From positions 5,828,001-5,892,000 of the forward strand of contig NZ_CP133671.1 in the NCBI RefSeq assembly GCF_031326345.1: a DNA stretch of 64,000 nucleotides, written 5' to 3'. The notes beneath the pieces are model-generated. The model made no database searches. It worked only from the letters and a program-made list of their open reading frames with translations, and was not told the DNA's origin. This document shows, one piece after another, positions 36,501 through 45,907 of the stretch. The position numbers and the translations under genes are program-made. The DNA comes from Aureispira sp. CCB-E (lineage in GTDB: Bacteria; Bacteroidota; Bacteroidia; Chitinophagales; Saprospiraceae). Each line of letters begins with the position of its first letter. Positions within the stretch are counted from its first letter, which is position 1.

Positions 36501-39230
36501 TTAAGGTCGTTCCTCACGTTGCACTAAAATAGGAATTGTAAACGACATCCAACTACCTGTATCTTCTGTTTTCGGTGGTTTCTTCAACATTGCTCTAGTA
36601 CCTTCTTGGGCAGAAGCATATTCTGCTAATTTAGGGGCAGGAGCAGGTAAACCTGTCTGAAGTAACCCAGATATATCAAAACGCTGGTAGGCAATAAAGA
36701 TTTTTAGGTAAAATACCACTGCCTCTACTTCTTGAGGAAAGTGCTTCATTTGCGGCGGCTGATGCAACTCCAATCCATTCAACACCAATGTTCCTCCTTT
36801 ATCTGTGCTTAAGTTTTGGGGCGGTAATAAATTACTCCCCATTGCCTTCTGTAAAGGTAAAATAGCATAATTGCTATCTAGCAATAACGTTGAAACATAT
36901 ACATTTTCCGATCCTTTCAAGTGGTGAATTGCCAAATCAAAATCCAAAAGAACTGTAGAAGGATACAAAGGATTGTACAAAAATCGAATGGGACTTCCTC
37001 CTGTATTCAACTCATTTAACGACCGACTCAAACCACGCGATACATCTTCAAAATGATCCGTGTTCCAACTTTTCAAACACACCGTACTATGTATTCGATT
37101 AGGCTCTAAATCTCTAGATTTTGTTGCGGCGGCATGATACAATTTGAATTCAAACTCAAATTGATGGTTTGCTGTTGTAGTTTCCTGCAACTTATTATAT
37201 AAATGGTAAACCGTTTGCCATTTACAGATTTTTTGTAGGGATAATATAACCCGATAGCCATCTTTTATGCTTAAACTTGATGTTTTTCGAAAGACAGGCA
37301 CTCTGCCTTCTACCCCATTCCGATACGGATAAACAGCAAATCCATCAGACTCTGTTTTTAAGATATACGCTGCTTTTTCTGGACTTGTCCAATTAATAAA
37401 TGGGGCATAATACTCCAAAACATCTTGCTGAGTCTCCTGAAATTGGGTAAAAGCATTCTGTCCTACGGTTTCTTCAAAAAAGACATGAATATTTTTTTTA
37501 GGATTTTTTTGATACACCAAAGCCAAATATTCAAATATAGGAGCTACAGAAGCTTTTTCTGTGCTCGTTATATGATAATCTCCTGTCCAATCTAAAAGAG
37601 TTTCTTTTCCATTTTTATATTTATACAACGTTGCTTCTCCTTCTTTCTTAATAATAGGAATTGTTGTTCTTTTCCCCTCCTTTTCGTACTGCAAAGCCGT
37701 TGCATAAAAAATGAATGTGCCATCCTTTTGATACAAAGCCAACCACCCTTTGGCGACCTTGACAACAAAATCTGCTGTATCAACTTTTGGAGCCATCCTA
37801 ATGGCAGGACCTCCATCACTTTGAAAGTTTTTCAAGCTTTTTCTTGGAGCGTAATTTTCAAATAGGACAACTGTATTGCCTCCCGATTGTCCTGTATCGA
37901 CACAAATCGCAACCCTCCATCGGCGCATATACCTAGATGGAATTTTTGCATAAAGCTGATTGCGATGTTTTCTACGGTCGAATGTCGCGTTTATTAAAGT
38001 AACTCGACTATAACCCGATGCGACATAATCAATCACTGCATTGGATTGCCCCGTAGGTTGTTGGTCTTGTAGAAATACCTCAATTGGTATTGCTTTTATC
38101 TTACCATCCAAGCTAGGCAACAACTCTAATTCTCCTGCCTTAATTTGCCACTCCGTTCTTCCTTTGGGCACGACAGGATAAAACCCATCAAACGCATCTA
38201 TGTCTCGTTGTGCAGGCACTGCTCCACGCACCAACAAATCACCCAAAAAGATTTCGTGACGCTTCTTAAAGTTAGGGCTATATACATACAAGTCTGGTGT
38301 CTGTTGGTAGACCCCGCCAATATTCATTCTGATACGATTAAACAAATCTTGATAAGAAATGGCATTCTGAGAGGCTTCTAAAATATCTAACAAATGACTT
38401 GTAAATACTCCGCCTTGCAATGGTATTTCATAGGCAAATTGATGTTTGTCACAAGCCGCTAAGTGGATATGTTCAGCCATGGGCAACTCAATAGAAGCAA
38501 CTTCATTGCTAGAAGATAAAACCGCATCTATCCATGTAGAAGCCTTTCGCAAGCCCGTATATGTTCTTACCAAGTCTTCTTGGGTAGCATTGGACCATAC
38601 ATCTCCTCGCTTTTCAAAATCTGTGGGAGCGGTATACCTAGGCTGTGGGGCTGCTAACGTTGGTTCTGGTTCATTTTCTTCCTGAAGGGCTTGTTCCAAT
38701 TCTTTCAACTCATCTAAAACAACTGCCAGTTGCTCGGATTCTCTCGATGCTCCTGTAGAGTGACAAGAATCTTGAATAAAGATGATTTCTGGTTGCTCTT
38801 TTTCCCACAATTCATGCAGCAAAAAACGAATTTCCTTATCCAAAATATTTCGAATCACAATGCCATTTGCATCGGTATTACGAGCATCACAAGGAACCAA
38901 AGTCTGAAAGTTTCCATCTGCTTCATTAAATCCATTGGGTGCTTTTTCTTTTGAGCCATGCCCAGCATAAAACAACAAGACCATATCACCTTTTTTAGCT
39001 TGTCCCAAATGCTGTTCTATTTTATCTATAATATTCTGGCGTGTTGGAGGTGTATTAGAACCTGTAAACAAAGTTGTTGCCCTTAGTTCATATTTTTGCT
39101 GATTCAGATTAGACTCAATATAAGTTAACAACCGCTTGGCGTCTTGAATACAGCCACTCAAATTAGCTACTTTTTCATTCTCATAAGTATTAATACCAAT
39201 GAACAATGCATAACATTTTTTTTTTTCCAT
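36501..39230 (-). CDS. Caspase-like (peptidase C14/metacaspase-type) protein
   Basis: The N-terminal ~290 of 909 residues form a caspase fold. The start CYALFIGINTYENEKVANLSGC is the usual first strand, VLLFYAGHGS holds catalytic His91, and IIFIQDSCHSTGAS holds catalytic Cys156, so the dyad is intact. HLAACDKHQFAYE and GGVFTSHLLDIL match the later p10-like part. About 600 further residues are beta-rich, with no recognised domain and no signal peptide or membrane segment. Such proteases generally cut after basic residues when activated. Immediately upstream on the same strand are three membrane-anchored paralogues, about 230 bp away, so they may be partners. Confidence 0.85.
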   Translation of the reverse strand: MEKKKCYALFIGINTYENEKVANLSGCIQDAKRLLTYIESNLNQQKYELRATTLFTGSNTPPTRQNIIDKIEQHLGQAKKGDMVLLFYAGHGSKEKAPNGFNEADGNFQTLVPCDARNTDANGIVIRNILDKEIRFLLHELWEKEQPEIIFIQDSCHSTGASRESEQLAVVLDELKELEQALQEENEPEPTLAAPQPRYTAPTDFEKRGDVWSNATQEDLVRTYTGLRKASTWIDAVLSSSNEVASIELPMAEHIHLAACDKHQFAYEIPLQGGVFTSHLLDILEASQNAISYQDLFNRIRMNIGGVYQQTPDLYVYSPNFKKRHEIFLGDLLVRGAVPAQRDIDAFDGFYPVVPKGRTEWQIKAGELELLPSLDGKIKAIPIEVFLQDQQPTGQSNAVIDYVASGYSRVTLINATFDRRKHRNQLYAKIPSRYMRRWRVAICVDTGQSGGNTVVLFENYAPRKSLKNFQSDGGPAIRMAPKVDTADFVVKVAKGWLALYQKDGTFIFYATALQYEKEGKRTTIPIIKKEGEATLYKYKNGKETLLDWTGDYHITSTEKASVAPIFEYLALVYQKNPKKNIHVFFEETVGQNAFTQFQETQQDVLEYYAPFINWTSPEKAAYILKTESDGFAVYPYRNGVEGRVPVFRKTSSLSIKDGYRVILSLQKICKWQTVYHLYNKLQETTTANHQFEFEFKLYHAAATKSRDLEPNRIHSTVCLKSWNTDHFEDVSRGLSRSLNELNTGGSPIRFLYNPLYPSTVLLDFDLAIHHLKGSENVYVSTLLLDSNYAILPLQKAMGSNLLPPQNLSTDKGGTLVLNGLELHQPPQMKHFPQEVEAVVFYLKIFIAYQRFDISGLLQTGLPAPAPKLAEYASAQEGTRAMLKKPPKTEDTGSWMSFTIPILVQREERP

Positions 39231-39362
39231 CTGAAAATAATATTAGAGTTTAGAGAGCAAAACAAGAGCACACCTTCAACACATACACCTCAAAACCAAC
39301 ACCTTGAACGCATACAAGTTAATTTTAGTACTTAACAAAGATTTTCTAAATAATGTTAGCTC

Positions 39363-39391
39363 ATTACTCCATTGAAACTACGCAGAAGTAG
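39363..39391 (-). repeat. Partial dispersed repeat, copy D
   Basis: ATTACTCCATTGAAACTACG at 39363 followed by CAGAAGTAG is a degenerate, partial copy of the TTCAACGAACTATT end joined to the CTACTGCGTGG core in reverse orientation. It lies between the caspase gene and the adaptor-like genes. Confidence 0.45.
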
Positions 39392-39461
39392 TCCAATAAA
39401 ATCATACAACCGTCATTACAGATACACTCCACTAACCTTAAGACTAAAAAGCAACGGGATA

Positions 39462-40355
39462 TTATTCAATGTAACGTTCTATTCTCTTGCGAACACCTTC
39501 TTCTTTTTTCTGAACAACCGTATTTTTTTGATTAAAAATCAGTTGCATCTTTTGTTCATCCAATCTTCCACGACCATTCTCATTCCGTTCTTTCGCAATT
39601 AAATTCGCAATATACGTGTGATGTTCTTTTTTACTGAGTTGTGTGACTTGCTCTTCTTGATAATCCTCGTCATAATTAGAATTGCTACTAATCTTGTATA
39701 ACAATTCACAAGCTAGTTTATTTTCTGGATTTAATTCCCAAGCTTTGGCAGCCAATCGAAAAGCATAATTTTTATCGTCTTGTTCCATTGCTGCTTCTCC
39801 CAACGCGCTAAGCGTAGCCGATTGAGCAATATTTCGTTCCTTTTCTACTACTTTTTTAGTGCTTTTCAAAGTATCAAAACTAGCGATTAATTCTTTGGTA
39901 AATTCAGGGTTTTGTGCCATCAATTGCTGATATAAGGTATCTGCTCTCATTTCAGCAGCTTTTTTCAGCGAATCTTCTCTTGCCAAGATTTTAATCTCTT
40001 CTTCCTCTTCTTCTAGCAAAACTGCATTTTTACCATTCAACGATCGAGTAATTAAATTAAAAATAGTTAACAAAACAATACCACCAACAACAACAGACGT
40101 GATTTGCTTTTTTCTGCGTTTTATTTTTTGTTGACTCTCTCTGACAAGATTTAACTCTTCCTTACCCAACTCTATAGAATCAATATACGGATCAATGTAA
40201 TTCAAATCATCCTTTGTCAATAACCTTTGATAATCCTTATAATAAATCAAACGCTCTCTTAACAATTGGCGAATTTGTGCCCGCATCTTGTCTTCCGCAG
40301 AAAACTTATCATAAATGCTTTTGGCTAAGCTATCGTGTGATAATTCTAGTTTCAT
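39462..40355 (-). CDS. Adaptor-like membrane protein, SHD-LAK family, paralogue 3
   Basis: The start ATG at 40353-40355 overlaps the stop TGA (40352-40354) of the preceding gene (ATGA), which suggests translational coupling; the earlier start at 40364 is less likely. The 297-residue product opens with MKLELSHDSLAKSIYDKFSA, then DDLNYIDPYIDSIELGKEEL. A basic stretch (QQKIKRRKKQ) precedes one membrane segment at about residues 85-102. An acidic helical region (LLEEEEEEIKILARE) and the conserved YAFRLAAKAWELNPENKLAC follow, then QKMQLIFNQKNTVVQ. Positive residues before the segment place the N-terminus in the cytoplasm. No enzyme motif is visible. Confidence 0.78.
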   Translation of the reverse strand: MKLELSHDSLAKSIYDKFSAEDKMRAQIRQLLRERLIYYKDYQRLLTKDDLNYIDPYIDSIELGKEELNLVRESQQKIKRRKKQITSVVVGGIVLLTIFNLITRSLNGKNAVLLEEEEEEIKILAREDSLKKAAEMRADTLYQQLMAQNPEFTKELIASFDTLKSTKKVVEKERNIAQSATLSALGEAAMEQDDKNYAFRLAAKAWELNPENKLACELLYKISSNSNYDEDYQEEQVTQLSKKEHHTYIANLIAKERNENGRGRLDEQKMQLIFNQKNTVVQKKEEGVRKRIERYIE

Positions 40356-41989
40356 AATAAGCACTTACTGATTCCTAATAATTTGTTTTGTGTTGCACCA
40401 TCAAGCAGCAATGGTCGTTCTCGATCAAAAATCGAAGAAGGGTTTAAACGTCCTACATCCAATCCAAATGAAAGCCCTCTTATTTTTTGCCCTTTCATAA
40501 ATTTTGTATCCTTCATCCCAATACTAACCTGATAAACAACGGCACCACTCCTTTTATGCTGCGGATTGATTAAGTTTAACACCTTCGTTTGACCATTAGA
40601 TAACAACACCTTTAGTTGTGTGAGCTTTGGAATATTGCTTTCTCGCCCACTTGGAACAAAACGAATAAACAATTGTTGGTTGTTATTCGCCATCATTTGC
40701 AACGCCCAATTGGATGTACTTTGAACTCTAAACCATTGATTTGCCTCCTTTGCAACAACAGAACAATCGTCATAATTAGGAGCGTTCATTTTGTCCTTTT
40801 TTTGCTGGATAGGTGTCTTTATGTTGGCGTTATCCTTGATTAGGATATCATCTTTAGGCGGCTTGGGAAAATTGATTTTGTCCTTTTTGGTTATCGTGTT
40901 ATTTTTAGGATCTTCCCCATTGATTTTAGAATTTTTAGGAGAAATGATTTTTTTCTTATCCTCCTCGCCTTTTTTGCCATCAATTGGCTTTATAGGAGTG
41001 ATTTTCTTTGGTTTCTTCGAATTGTTAAAATCATCTTTTGGGGGCTTTTTCTGCTGAATAACTTGGTGTAATACTGGTGTTTTGGCAGGTGCACCGTCGT
41101 TATTATTGATATTATTATTTTTCTTAGAAGAAACAACACTTTGCAAAACCGTAGCCTTATGGTTCTTAATAACATTATTATCTTCCGAAAAGATTGCTCG
41201 AAAATCATCCTCACCCAACCTCCCCATTACTTGTTGGGATTGTTTGACGTATGAAGCCTGTTGCTCTACGGGTAATTTGGAAAAAGCAATTTGATTTTTT
41301 TGATTAATTGTTGCGATCATTTCTAAAGCCTGCTTATTTTCTGGATTCAACTCCCAAGCTTTTGAAGCCAATTGATTGGCATAAGTAGGATCTCCTTGTT
41401 CCAAAGCTTTTTTAGCTAGGTCACTCAAGGCAGCAGACTGAGCCAAATCTCTTTGTCGTGCCAGATCCATATGCTGTTTTCCTAAAGTATCATATTGAAT
41501 GATCATTTGTTTAACAACATCGACATCTTGCAAATCTTGTTGACTAATAGAACCTGCTCCATTAAGCAATGTTTGCGCTCTATTTTCTGCTATACTTCGT
41601 TGTTTCTGAATTTCTTTTAACTCTAACTGAAGCGCCTGTTTATTTTCTAAATTCTCTTGCAAACTAAAGAAGACAACAGAAGCCTGTATTCCAAATATCA
41701 GTAAGACTATAGAGCTAGCTAGTACAGTAGTTCTAATCATAAATTGCCTACGTTTGGTATGTCGTTCACTTTTTTTGATAAACGCCAGCACAGCACTATT
41801 CAAGCTTAACTTGTCTAAATAAGGAAGAACATATTGCACACCTTCTAAATCCAGCAAGACGCCCGATGCTTGGTAGTATTCATAACGTCTTGTGATAAAG
41901 TTTCGCTTTTTAATAAGAATTTTATCTTCAGCAGAAGCCTTATCATAAATCGTCTTAGCTAATGAATCGTGTGATAACTCTAATTTCAT
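40352..41989 (-). CDS. Adaptor-like membrane protein, SHD-LAK family, paralogue 2
   Basis: I use ATG 41987-41989 (MKLELSHDSLAKTIYDKASA); the longer frame to 42118 runs into the preceding gene. The 545-residue product has the same ~80-residue N-terminal domain, a membrane segment at about 84-108 and a coiled coil. The motif YANQLASKAWELNPENKQAL and DDFRAIFSEDNNVIKN follow. Unlike its paralogues it then has a ~140-residue Lys/Pro/Asn-rich linker and a C-terminal beta-rich domain (residues ~415-545, NYDDCSVVAKEANQWFRVQS...). That domain could bind a ligand or cell-wall component (inference). The upstream gene ends 4 bp before this start. Confidence 0.8.
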   Translation of the reverse strand: MKLELSHDSLAKTIYDKASAEDKILIKKRNFITRRYEYYQASGVLLDLEGVQYVLPYLDKLSLNSAVLAFIKKSERHTKRRQFMIRTTVLASSIVLLIFGIQASVVFFSLQENLENKQALQLELKEIQKQRSIAENRAQTLLNGAGSISQQDLQDVDVVKQMIIQYDTLGKQHMDLARQRDLAQSAALSDLAKKALEQGDPTYANQLASKAWELNPENKQALEMIATINQKNQIAFSKLPVEQQASYVKQSQQVMGRLGEDDFRAIFSEDNNVIKNHKATVLQSVVSSKKNNNINNNDGAPAKTPVLHQVIQQKKPPKDDFNNSKKPKKITPIKPIDGKKGEEDKKKIISPKNSKINGEDPKNNTITKKDKINFPKPPKDDILIKDNANIKTPIQQKKDKMNAPNYDDCSVVAKEANQWFRVQSTSNWALQMMANNNQQLFIRFVPSGRESNIPKLTQLKVLLSNGQTKVLNLINPQHKRSGAVVYQVSIGMKDTKFMKGQKIRGLSFGLDVGRLNPSSIFDRERPLLLDGATQNKLLGISKCLL

Positions 41990-41993
41990 GGTC

Positions 41994-43022
41994 TTATTTA
42001 GGAAAATTAATAGGTCCTTTGGGTTTTGGGGGTTGTTGCTGAATTTGATCTTGTAATTTTTGTTGCAATTTATTAATTTCAGCTTGCACTTTTTGTTGTC
42101 GTTGAGGTTCGGGGACAAAATTCATGGTAGGCGGCTCAGGTTCTTTTGTCACCTGTTCAATTTGTTCGGCAATTTTTTTCTCCTTATTGTCTGCAACAAC
42201 AGCATTTTTAGGATTAAAAATAGCTCGCATTTTTTTATCACTCAACTCTCCCCATTTTTTAGCATTCCATTTAATATAGTTTCGAGTTTTCTGTTTAGAA
42301 AAAGGCGTTTCGAGCGTAGCATCAACACTTTGATAAATGACTTTCATAGCTTGTTGATTTTCGGGATTCAGTTCCCACGCCTTTCTAGCCAACTGAAAAG
42401 CATATTTCCGATTATCGTAGACAATAGGAGCTGCCAATTCACTCAATTTAGAAGATTGTGCAATTTTTAATTCTTGCAACAATTGCTCTTTATCATCATC
42501 GTGATGAACCTTGTAAGAAGCATAATCGTGCAGTAAAGTATCGTTTTTCTGCTGCAACTTCAACAAGGCCAAACGCAATTCCTCTTTAGTTGCATCCAAA
42601 CCTTCTCTACTTTCTACCAAAGCACTAGATAATGCTTGTGCCTCTGCTTCTATTTCTTTATACTCCAATAATTGTTTTGCCAAAAGCTCTTGGTTTTCTA
42701 CTTTTACTTGCTCTGTCTTATTCATAAAGTAGGTAATTACAAATACGACAGCAATCGCGATTCCAATAATTACAGCTCGTTGAAGCACTAAAGCTTGTTT
42801 GCTACGATCTATAAAAATAAGTTCATGTTGTTCTAAAGTTAATTGTTTCAAATAAGGACTAATATAATCCAAATCTTCTCTAGACAACAGCACTTTATTT
42901 TCTTTGAAATAGGCAAAACGATTCTTAATAAAATTCCTGATTTTGATCAGCATTTTATCCTCTGTAGAAGCCTTGTCATAAATTTTCTTGGCTAATAAAT
43001 CGTGTGATAGCTCTATTTTCAT
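41994..43022 (-). CDS. Adaptor-like membrane protein, SHD-LAK family, paralogue 1
   Basis: First of three tightly packed minus-strand genes. The 342-residue product starts MKIELSHDLLAKKIYDKAST, continues with VLLSREDLDYISPYLKQLTL, and has one membrane segment at about residues 83-100. A long coiled coil (100-190) follows. The conserved YAFQLARKAWELNPENQQAM and KKMRAIFNPKNAVVAD come next, then a Gln/Pro/Lys-rich tail ending PKPKGPINFPK. This pattern (short domain, membrane segment, coiled coil, helical motif) is the same in paralogues 2-4. It resembles the linker region of STAND-type WD40 proteins. No NTPase P-loop is present. Confidence 0.78.
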   Translation of the reverse strand: MKIELSHDLLAKKIYDKASTEDKMLIKIRNFIKNRFAYFKENKVLLSREDLDYISPYLKQLTLEQHELIFIDRSKQALVLQRAVIIGIAIAVVFVITYFMNKTEQVKVENQELLAKQLLEYKEIEAEAQALSSALVESREGLDATKEELRLALLKLQQKNDTLLHDYASYKVHHDDDKEQLLQELKIAQSSKLSELAAPIVYDNRKYAFQLARKAWELNPENQQAMKVIYQSVDATLETPFSKQKTRNYIKWNAKKWGELSDKKMRAIFNPKNAVVADNKEKKIAEQIEQVTKEPEPPTMNFVPEPQRQQKVQAEINKLQQKLQDQIQQQPPKPKGPINFPK

Positions 43023-43303
43023 TTTTAATCGTTAAATATCTCTTTGATCTCTAATTTAAGCATTTTATTAGAGAGGAAATAAAAATACATCCACTTCATT
43101 TAATAATTTTATTTCTTGCCTCTCAAACACAAGCCTCTACAATAAGCTTATTTTTTTGCTTCATTGTTACACAAGCCCCAAAACAACCTCTTATTTATCT
43201 GACTATCAACAATTTAATTATATATTTTTTTTTACTAAAAATCAACTTAACGCGATTTGTTACATCAAGTATCCTTATATTCTACACATTACCATTTATG
43301 CTC

Positions 43304-45655
43304 CTACTTTCTAAGTATTTGATGACCATTATAAATAAGCTCCTTAACTTGATTATTTTCCTCATGAACCACCTTGTAAACATCCCCTTCTCCACTATAA
43401 ATTAACACCTCATCGACATATAAAGTTTGTTTGGACAACAGCCCACAATAATGGTCTAAGTGTAATGTCTTAAATTTATTAGGTGGCACTGTTACACTAA
43501 ACTCAATCAACGACCAATCTCCATTGATAACAGCAGCTCGATCAGGTCTAGTTTGCCCAAGTTCCTGCCGATAACCAGCACCATCGTCTCCAAAAGCTAT
43601 TATAAACACATAATTCATGGCATCAATCTCTCCATTAAATACCCATGCTTTTATTTGATAAGTAACAGGAGTGGTTTGTTCTTCTAAAGGCATCTTCAAA
43701 AAGACTCCAGAACCTGACTTAGGAGCACTGAAAGCCCCTGTCCCTCTAAAGGCATACTTGGAAGGTTGATTTTCAAAATTTTCATAAAAAACCGTTGCCG
43801 TACTATCCTCTACTAGCCAGTCTCCCTTTGGGTGTAGAGAAGGCATTTTTTGCTGGAATGTTTCCAATACCTCATCGTTCTCTTGGACAAACAAATCATC
43901 AAATTCCAAGGAATATAAAGCATACCCTTCTTTGTCAATAGAAATAAGTCGAGCCCGATTAAAAATTGCTTGCTCATATTCTGTCAAAGGCTCCATATAA
44001 TTGGAACGAGTAATCAAAAATGGCTTTTTAGAAGGAAAATCCGATTGTATTTTTTTATCATAATAAGGAGCAGTACATAATTGAACTAAGTTCCGACTTT
44101 CCCAAACATCGGCTCTTGCTACAAATGCAGTAGCAATAGGCAAACCTGTATGCACAGAGGTTAGAATAGAGAAATGTGTTGTTCCCCCCAAAACAGGTCG
44201 GTAAAAATTGCCTGACCCTAGATAATAATAAGGCAAAGGCAATATTGCTTGATAATCTTCGACATTAATTTGCTCCAATCCATCTTTCAAGACTTCTGGG
44301 CGATTTTTTTCTAAAAAATAGTTCGGATGCAGGGTCAAATTGGTAGCTACTTCTGCATGAGCGCTATACCCTTCAACCATGTACAACATGGGGGCTAACA
44401 GCAGCAATAAAGCGGCTAAAATAGCCTGTTTTTTTTCTTTCAGAAAACGAGCAGCAGCTCCAATATAATAGATGCTCACTAAGGTTGATGCATAATAAAA
44501 CACCCATGAAAATCGTCCCAAAGAGCGAAATTGTTTGATAGGATTGACATATTCTAATAAAGAGGGATATTGAATAAAAGGATAGGCCCAAGACAACAAT
44601 AAAATCGGAATAGATGCCCAAAATGCTATTTTTACAACTGTATGCATCTTGTCTTCCTCTACTTTTTTGCGCCTCAAAATAAATTTAACCAGCTTAATTA
44701 CTAAAACTAAGGTTAATGTGAGCATTGTTACAATACCAATGTATGACCACCCTTCCCAAGTTTGATTCAAGGGGTATCCAAGTAGTTCTTCTGCCGTTTT
44801 TTTAAATGGAGGATGATTGGGCAAAAATACATCTTCTGGTTCTCCGCAGTACTCAAACAAACCGTAAACGTCAATCGGTTTGGCAACATGAGTATCTGTC
44901 AGGCTAGTCACTAATTTAAAGATAACAGTAGGTAAAATGCCTGTTACAAACCCCAATATATAATACCTAACACTAGTAGCAAGGGATCGAATATTATAAC
45001 ACCAATAAAACAAAAGAATTACCCCTGTTAGCATGCAGCACATTAAGCCTAAATAAGGGTGCGTGTACAACCACATAAGGTTAAAAAAGAATAAAAGTCC
45101 CGCCCAAAACGTTGTTTGTATCTGTTCGTAGATTCGCAACAACAGATACAGAGTGAGCGGTATTGCGCAGCTATAAGATAAAGAATAGTGCCCTGTTAAA
45201 CGAAAGATTTGTGGTTCTAAGAAAAGAATGCCCATCGCTCCCCAAACTGCCAAAAAACGCTGTACTCCTATACGTGCTAAAATTCCATACAATAGCAATG
45301 GTGTCCACCAAATCGAGAACAAAGCCAAGCCATTCAAAATACCAACCGTATAATCGCCTAAAAAAGGGAATATCGAAATTAGTATCTTTGTCAAAGCACC
45401 AAAGAACGGTTGGCCATCCAAATAAATAATTTGCTCTCCATATGGATAGTTAGCAATGGTGTGTTCAAAATAACTTTGGCTATATTTGGCATAGGTAACA
45501 AAGTTAAAATAATGACTAAAACCATCTCCGTATTTATTAAATAAATATTCATTAGGAGCTATCAGTAATGGTCCGTAAAAATAAACTAAAAATATACTTG
45601 ACAATATTACAATCAAATAATCATAAAATTTGTCGTTGATTTTGAACAACTTCAT
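43304..45655 (-). CDS. Polytopic membrane protein, GT-C glycosyltransferase-like
   Basis: The chosen start is ATG 45653-45655 (MKLFKINDKFYDYLIV); ATG 45694, 13 codons upstream, is an alternative. The first ~445 of about 783 residues contain roughly ten hydrophobic segments. A large loop (YGDGFSHYFNFVTYAKYSQS) with an acidic pair early on is typical of GT-C or YfhO-like membrane glycosyltransferases. The C-terminal ~330 residues are extracytoplasmic and beta-rich (YHKPNY-type sandwich, for example FRGTGAFSAPKSGSGVFLKM). It interrupts the otherwise continuous set of adaptor-like genes. Acceptor and donor cannot be told. Confidence 0.7.
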   Translation of the reverse strand: MKLFKINDKFYDYLIVILSSIFLVYFYGPLLIAPNEYLFNKYGDGFSHYFNFVTYAKYSQSYFEHTIANYPYGEQIIYLDGQPFFGALTKILISIFPFLGDYTVGILNGLALFSIWWTPLLLYGILARIGVQRFLAVWGAMGILFLEPQIFRLTGHYSLSYSCAIPLTLYLLLRIYEQIQTTFWAGLLFFFNLMWLYTHPYLGLMCCMLTGVILLFYWCYNIRSLATSVRYYILGFVTGILPTVIFKLVTSLTDTHVAKPIDVYGLFEYCGEPEDVFLPNHPPFKKTAEELLGYPLNQTWEGWSYIGIVTMLTLTLVLVIKLVKFILRRKKVEEDKMHTVVKIAFWASIPILLLSWAYPFIQYPSLLEYVNPIKQFRSLGRFSWVFYYASTLVSIYYIGAAARFLKEKKQAILAALLLLLAPMLYMVEGYSAHAEVATNLTLHPNYFLEKNRPEVLKDGLEQINVEDYQAILPLPYYYLGSGNFYRPVLGGTTHFSILTSVHTGLPIATAFVARADVWESRNLVQLCTAPYYDKKIQSDFPSKKPFLITRSNYMEPLTEYEQAIFNRARLISIDKEGYALYSLEFDDLFVQENDEVLETFQQKMPSLHPKGDWLVEDSTATVFYENFENQPSKYAFRGTGAFSAPKSGSGVFLKMPLEEQTTPVTYQIKAWVFNGEIDAMNYVFIIAFGDDGAGYRQELGQTRPDRAAVINGDWSLIEFSVTVPPNKFKTLHLDHYCGLLSKQTLYVDEVLIYSGEGDVYKVVHEENNQVKELIYNGHQILRK

Positions 45656-45842
45656 TACTATTCTTTTTACATTCTTTGACAAGTCTCGCTCCAATACATT
45701 TCCAAATGCTTTGTAAAAAACACATAAGATGCAAGACCAAGGAGGGCTTTTTTGAAAATTTGTAAATATGACAAAAAAAAAGAACTCTTCAAAATTGGCT
45801 TTCCTAGCTTAACATCTTTATTTTTTACTTTATCAGTAATTG

Positions 45843-45886
45843 CTAAAAAAGCCCCAAGGAAAATTTTCTCCCTGAGGCTTTTTTTA
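45843..45886 (-). terminator. Terminator after paralogue 4
   Basis: Imperfect stem GCCCCAAGG/CCCTGAGGC flanked by an A-run on the left and a T-run on the right; read on the minus strand it ends in TTTTTT, about 22 bp after the stop at 45908. Two mismatches lower confidence. Confidence 0.55.
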
Positions 45887-45907
45887 TCCGATACACTGTA
45901 CCAATAC

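Noticed and set aside
36097-39335. Plus-strand ORFs opposite the PhoD-like and caspase-like genes
   Set aside because: Antisense to strongly supported genes; low-complexity Phe/Ile/Cys-rich composition.
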